Assembly (NCBI GenBank): GCA_029560815.1
Contig: JAKQKF010000300.1
Span: 1-26,781, forward strand
Reading direction: 5' to 3'
Origin: a bacterium
GTDB taxonomy: Bacteria; KSB1; UBA2214
DNA: 26,781 nt
Shown: in pieces, positions 24,051-26,781 of the stretch
How the letters are laid out: each line of letters opens with the position of its first letter
Position numbering within the stretch: position 1 is the first letter of the stretch
Notes under the pieces: generated by a model
The model's input: only the letters and a program-made list of their open reading frames with translations
Told to the model about the DNA's origin: nothing
The model's database searches: none
Made by a program: the position numbers and the translations under genes

Positions 24051-26342
24051 ATGCTCAAGAAGAAAACCATCCTCATCACCGGCGCCACCTTCGGCATCGG
24101 TTATGAACTGGCCAAACGGTTTGCCCGCGATGGTGATCAGCTGGTGCTGGTCGCTCGCAGTGAAGCCCGTCTGGCTGAGGTCTCGGCCGAACTCTCCGCC
24201 AGCGGTGCCGCCACGGCAATCTCCCTGGTCAAGGATCTGGCCAACCCCGCCGCGCCGGAAGAGATATTCCAGGCTGTGGCTGGCAAGGGCCTCGAGATCG
24301 ACCTGCTGGTCAACAATGCCGGTTTTGGCGACCATGGCGCTTTCCTCAACACGGAATGGAAAAAAAACGCGGATATGGTCCAGGTCAATATCACCAGTCT
24401 GCTCCATCTGACCCGGCTCTTTTTGCCGGGGATGACTGAACGCGGTCGCGGCCGCATCCTCAACGTCGCCTCCACAGCGGCCTTTCAGCCCGGGCCCTAC
24501 ATGGCGATTTATTACGCCAGCAAGGCCTTTGTGCTCTCTTTCAGTGAGGCTCTTTCGGAAGAGTGCCGGGGCACGGGCGTGACGGTCACGGCACTGTGCC
24601 CGGGGCCGACAGCGACGGAGTTCCAGGTGCGCGCCGGCACTGAAGGGACCGGCGTCGGCCGGACGAAGCGCGGGCCGCTCAAGATGATGAGCGCGGGCGA
24701 GGTAGCCGAGATGGGCTATCGGGGCGTGCTGGCCGGCCGGCGGGTGGTCATCACCGGCGCTTTCAACCGCATCGGCGCCTGGAGCGGCCGGCATCTGCCG
24801 CGCAGACTGATCATGAAAACCATCAAGCAGCTGCATCGCAAGCGCTCGGTCGTCGCGCTGCTGCTGTCGGCGCTGCTGGCCGCTTTTTCACCTGCGGCCG
24901 GAGCGGCCGGAGAGCCGCCGGCGGTTTTGCGCGAGATGCGCGGCGTCTGGGTGGCCACTGTGGCCAACATCGACTGGCCCTCGCGTCCCGGACTGCCGGT
25001 TGAGGAGCAGCAGGCCGAAGCCGTAGTCATCCTCGACCGCGTGCAGGCCCTGCGCATGAACGCCGTCGTCCTGCAGGTGCGCCCGCAGGCGGACGCTCTC
25101 TACGCCTCGGAACTGGAGCCCTGGTCCTGGTATCTGACCGGTGAGCAGGGCCGCGCTCCGGAGCCTTTCTATGATCCCCTCCAATTCTGGGTCGAACAGG
25201 CGCATGCCCGCGGCATCGAACTGCACGCCTGGCTCAATCCCTACCGCGCCGGCCATCCGGCGATGCGTTCCGGTTTCGCCGCTAATTCTGTCGTGCGCAG
25301 CCACCCGGAGTGGGTGCACGCGCTGGCCGATACCGGCTACTACTGGATGGATCCGGCCGTCAAGGGTGTGCAGGAACACTCCCTGGCCGTGGTGCTGGAT
25401 ATCATCCGGCGCTACGACGTCGACGGCATTCATTTTGATGACTATTTCTATCCTTACCGGGAGTACAATCTGGGGCGGGATTTCCCCGATGATGCAGCCT
25501 GGCAGGCCTATCAGGGTGGCGGGGGGAAGATGGCGCGCGACGACTGGCGGCGCGAGGCGGTGAACCGTTTCATCGAGCGGCTGTACAAGGAGATCAGGAA
25601 AGCCAAACCGCGGGTCAAATTCGGCATCAGCCCGTTCGGTGTCTATCGCCCGGGCTATCCTGAGGGTTACGGCGGAGGATTCGACCAGTATGCTGTCCTC
25701 TATGCGGACGCCCGGTTGTGGCTCAACAAGGGGTGGGTCGATTATTATACCCCGCAGATCTACTGGAACATCGCGAGTATGCAGACGAGTTACCCGGTGA
25801 TTCTGGGGTGGTGGGAAGGGGAGAACAAAAAGAAGCGCCATTTGTGGCCCGGCCTCTATCTGCGGCCCGGGGTACCGCATGAGGAGATGGCCCGCGAGAT
25901 TGTCGGTCAGGTGATGGTGACCCGCGGCATGATTCAGGCTGCTCCGGGGACGATCCAGTTCAGCATGCGTTCCCTGATGAACCCGGACAGCGTCATCTTC
26001 AAGGCCCTGGCCGGCGGGCCTTTCGCCAAACCGGCGCTGATGCCCGCCTGCTCCTGGATCGATGACAAGGCCCCTGAACCTCCGGCAGTGCAGGCCGTTT
26101 CCGACAGCAGCGGCTGGCGTATCTCCTGGCAGCCCAAAGGCAAGGAGGCGCCCTTCGTCTACGTGCTCTACACCCGGCGCGCGGGCGGCTGGCGGCCGGA
26201 GATCTATCCGGCCGGGCGTCTCAGCGCCGGGCTGCCGGCGGACGGAGGAAAGGTGAGCGCAGTCGCCGTGACCGCTGTTGACCGCAGCGGCAACGAGAGC
26301 AAAAAGAAGGTGATTCTGCTGGAGCCGGCAGGTCAGGATTGA
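24051..26342 (+). CDS. Fusion of short-chain dehydrogenase with signal anchor and GHL10/DUF187 glycosidase-like protein
   Basis: One 763-aa open frame. Residues 1-265 form a complete SDR enzyme: cofactor motif TGATFGIG (10-17), NNAG (88-91), S141, and Y154/K158 in YYASK. The end LPRRLIMKTIKQLHRKR is where single SDRs of this type stop. Residues 266-287 then form a hydrophobic, Ala-rich segment like a signal peptide. Residues 290-645 match the GHL10/DUF187 (FenI-like) family: REMRGVWVATVANIDWPS, EPWSWYLTG, LHAWLNPYRA (391-400), GIHFDDYFYPY (459-469) and WVDYYTPQIYW (562-572). Residues 675-760 form an FN3-like tail. A type II topology is possible, with SDR in the cytoplasm and glycosidase in the periplasm. 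Alternatives are a recent stop-codon loss, a sequencing error, or separate translation from the internal ATG at 24813. The ribosome site for 24051 (ACGGGGAA) is moderate. Confidence 0.85.
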   Translation: MLKKKTILITGATFGIGYELAKRFARDGDQLVLVARSEARLAEVSAELSASGAATAISLVKDLANPAAPEEIFQAVAGKGLEIDLLVNNAGFGDHGAFLNTEWKKNADMVQVNITSLLHLTRLFLPGMTERGRGRILNVASTAAFQPGPYMAIYYASKAFVLSFSEALSEECRGTGVTVTALCPGPTATEFQVRAGTEGTGVGRTKRGPLKMMSAGEVAEMGYRGVLAGRRVVITGAFNRIGAWSGRHLPRRLIMKTIKQLHRKRSVVALLLSALLAAFSPAAGAAGEPPAVLREMRGVWVATVANIDWPSRPGLPVEEQQAEAVVILDRVQALRMNAVVLQVRPQADALYASELEPWSWYLTGEQGRAPEPFYDPLQFWVEQAHARGIELHAWLNPYRAGHPAMRSGFAANSVVRSHPEWVHALADTGYYWMDPAVKGVQEHSLAVVLDIIRRYDVDGIHFDDYFYPYREYNLGRDFPDDAAWQAYQGGGGKMARDDWRREAVNRFIERLYKEIRKAKPRVKFGISPFGVYRPGYPEGYGGGFDQYAVLYADARLWLNKGWVDYYTPQIYWNIASMQTSYPVILGWWEGENKKKRHLWPGLYLRPGVPHEEMAREIVGQVMVTRGMIQAAPGTIQFSMRSLMNPDSVIFKALAGGPFAKPALMPACSWIDDKAPEPPAVQAVSDSSGWRISWQPKGKEAPFVYVLYTRRAGGWRPEIYPAGRLSAGLPADGGKVSAVAVTAVDRSGNESKKKVILLEPAGQD
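24813..24911 (+). other. Internal start and signal-peptide-like segment inside the fusion
   Basis: ATG at 24813 is in frame at residue 255 of the fusion. It begins MKTIKQLHRKRSVVALLL, followed by an Ala-rich stretch ending in AGAAG: basic n-region, hydrophobic core and likely AxA cleavage site, a textbook signal peptide. No Shine-Dalgarno sequence precedes it (the sequence upstream is CTGCCGCGCAGACTGATC). Its first residues also serve as the expected C-terminal end of the SDR, so the two parts share sequence. Confidence 0.55.
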
Positions 26343-26407
26343 CCGCTTCGCAGCGGCTCATATCGGTTCGCTGCCTTCGGGTCAGCTGGGCCGCATCCGA
26401 TCGTCTA

Positions 26408-26781
26408 TTACCAGCTCCCGTTTTTGACGATTTCACTCAGAGCTTTGCGTTTTTTGATCCCGGGCTGATCCGCGGGATAGCCCAACGGAGTAAAGGCGAC
26501 CGGTACAGCACTCTCCGGCAGCTGCAGCACCTCGCGTGCGGCCTGGGGATCGAAAGCGGCGATCCAGCAGGTGCCCAGTCCGAGATCGGTCGCGGCCAGT
26601 ATGAGATGGTCGAAGGCGATGGCCGCGTCGACAAAGGCATAGTTGGCGCCGTCCCGGCGAGACCAGGCTTCGTCAGGCAGGGTCACAATGGCGATGATGA
26701 CCGGCGCCTGGACGAACCACGGGCGGTGATAGATGCGGCCCAGTTCGGCCTCACGGCCGCGGGTTTCCAGAACGATGAGCC
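26408..26781 (-). CDS. Nitroreductase family protein (partial, N-terminus off window)
   Basis: 123 residues of the C-terminal part are visible; the frame stays open to the window edge. Signatures are RPWFVQAPVIIAIVTLPDE, YAFVDAAIAFDHLILAATDL, GLGTCWIAAFDP and PVAFTPLGYPADQP, the last being the conserved flavin-binding G-Y-P loop. The end KKRKALSEIVKNG is also usual. These FMN enzymes reduce nitro or quinone compounds with NAD(P)H; substrate cannot be told. The gene converges with the SDR/glycosidase fusion, with 65 bp between the stops and only a weak 5-bp hairpin there. Confidence 0.93.
   Translation of the reverse strand, partial: LIVLETRGREAELGRIYHRPWFVQAPVIIAIVTLPDEAWSRRDGANYAFVDAAIAFDHLILAATDLGLGTCWIAAFDPQAAREVLQLPESAVPVAFTPLGYPADQPGIKKRKALSEIVKNGSW

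Noticed and set aside
26343..26358. CCGCT-TCGC-AGCGG hairpin between the fusion and the nitroreductase gene
   Set aside because: A 5-bp stem without a T run is too weak to call a terminator.

Overview
This window (about 60% G+C by eye) reads as chromosomal core and accessory genes of a Gram-negative-type bacterium. The best hints to its affiliation are a short primary sigma factor of about 294 aa without the long region 1.1 insert, golvesin-like and FN3-like modules on secreted proteins, and a membrane-anchored NrfA with a tetraheme NrfH. Together these suggest the FCB superphylum outside Bacteroidota proper (for example KSB1- or Calditrichota-like). That placement is inference. The promoters seen are of the TTGACA-N16/17-TAnnnT kind rather than the Bacteroidota kind.

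Left part (1-6971, minus strand): a partial 770-aa secreted multidomain protein (deacetylase-like head, golvesin and SPD-2/Hydin-type modules), a secreted toastrack-like (DUF4097-type) protein, the 23S pseudouridine synthase RluD, the NrfA/NrfH ammonia-forming nitrite reductase, and a small membrane-anchored helical protein with its own promoter. The nrfH-nrfA-rluD genes are tightly packed.

Centre left (7038-12546, plus strand): rpsU-yqeY, closed by a good intrinsic terminator, then cvpA-mutS2-suhB, a two-TM OB-like protein and a YdjM-like membrane protein. Several stop/start pairs here overlap or nearly touch. A convergent secreted TPR protein follows, then an M23 metallopeptidase and the primary sigma factor, each of the last two with a clear minus-strand promoter.

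Centre (15733-18192): a stand-alone secreted FN3-like protein, with its own promoter and terminator, is divergent from the sigma gene. It converges on a two-gene moxR-DUF58 operon.

Right part (18320-26781): rlmN with a leader hairpin; a separately promoted operon for lysine-ketoglutarate reductase and saccharopine dehydrogenase, closed by a 14-bp perfect hairpin; a short CstA-type transporter; an unusual 763-aa open frame fusing a complete cytoplasmic short-chain dehydrogenase to a signal-anchor segment and a secreted GHL10/DUF187 glycosidase-like protein; and the C-terminal part of a nitroreductase on the minus strand, cut by the window edge.

No stretch longer than 300 bases lacks a gene. 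The longest gaps are 18193-18432 and 6889-7113, and both hold promoter-like sequences. I saw no tRNA, rRNA, CRISPR array, insertion sequence or phage gene.
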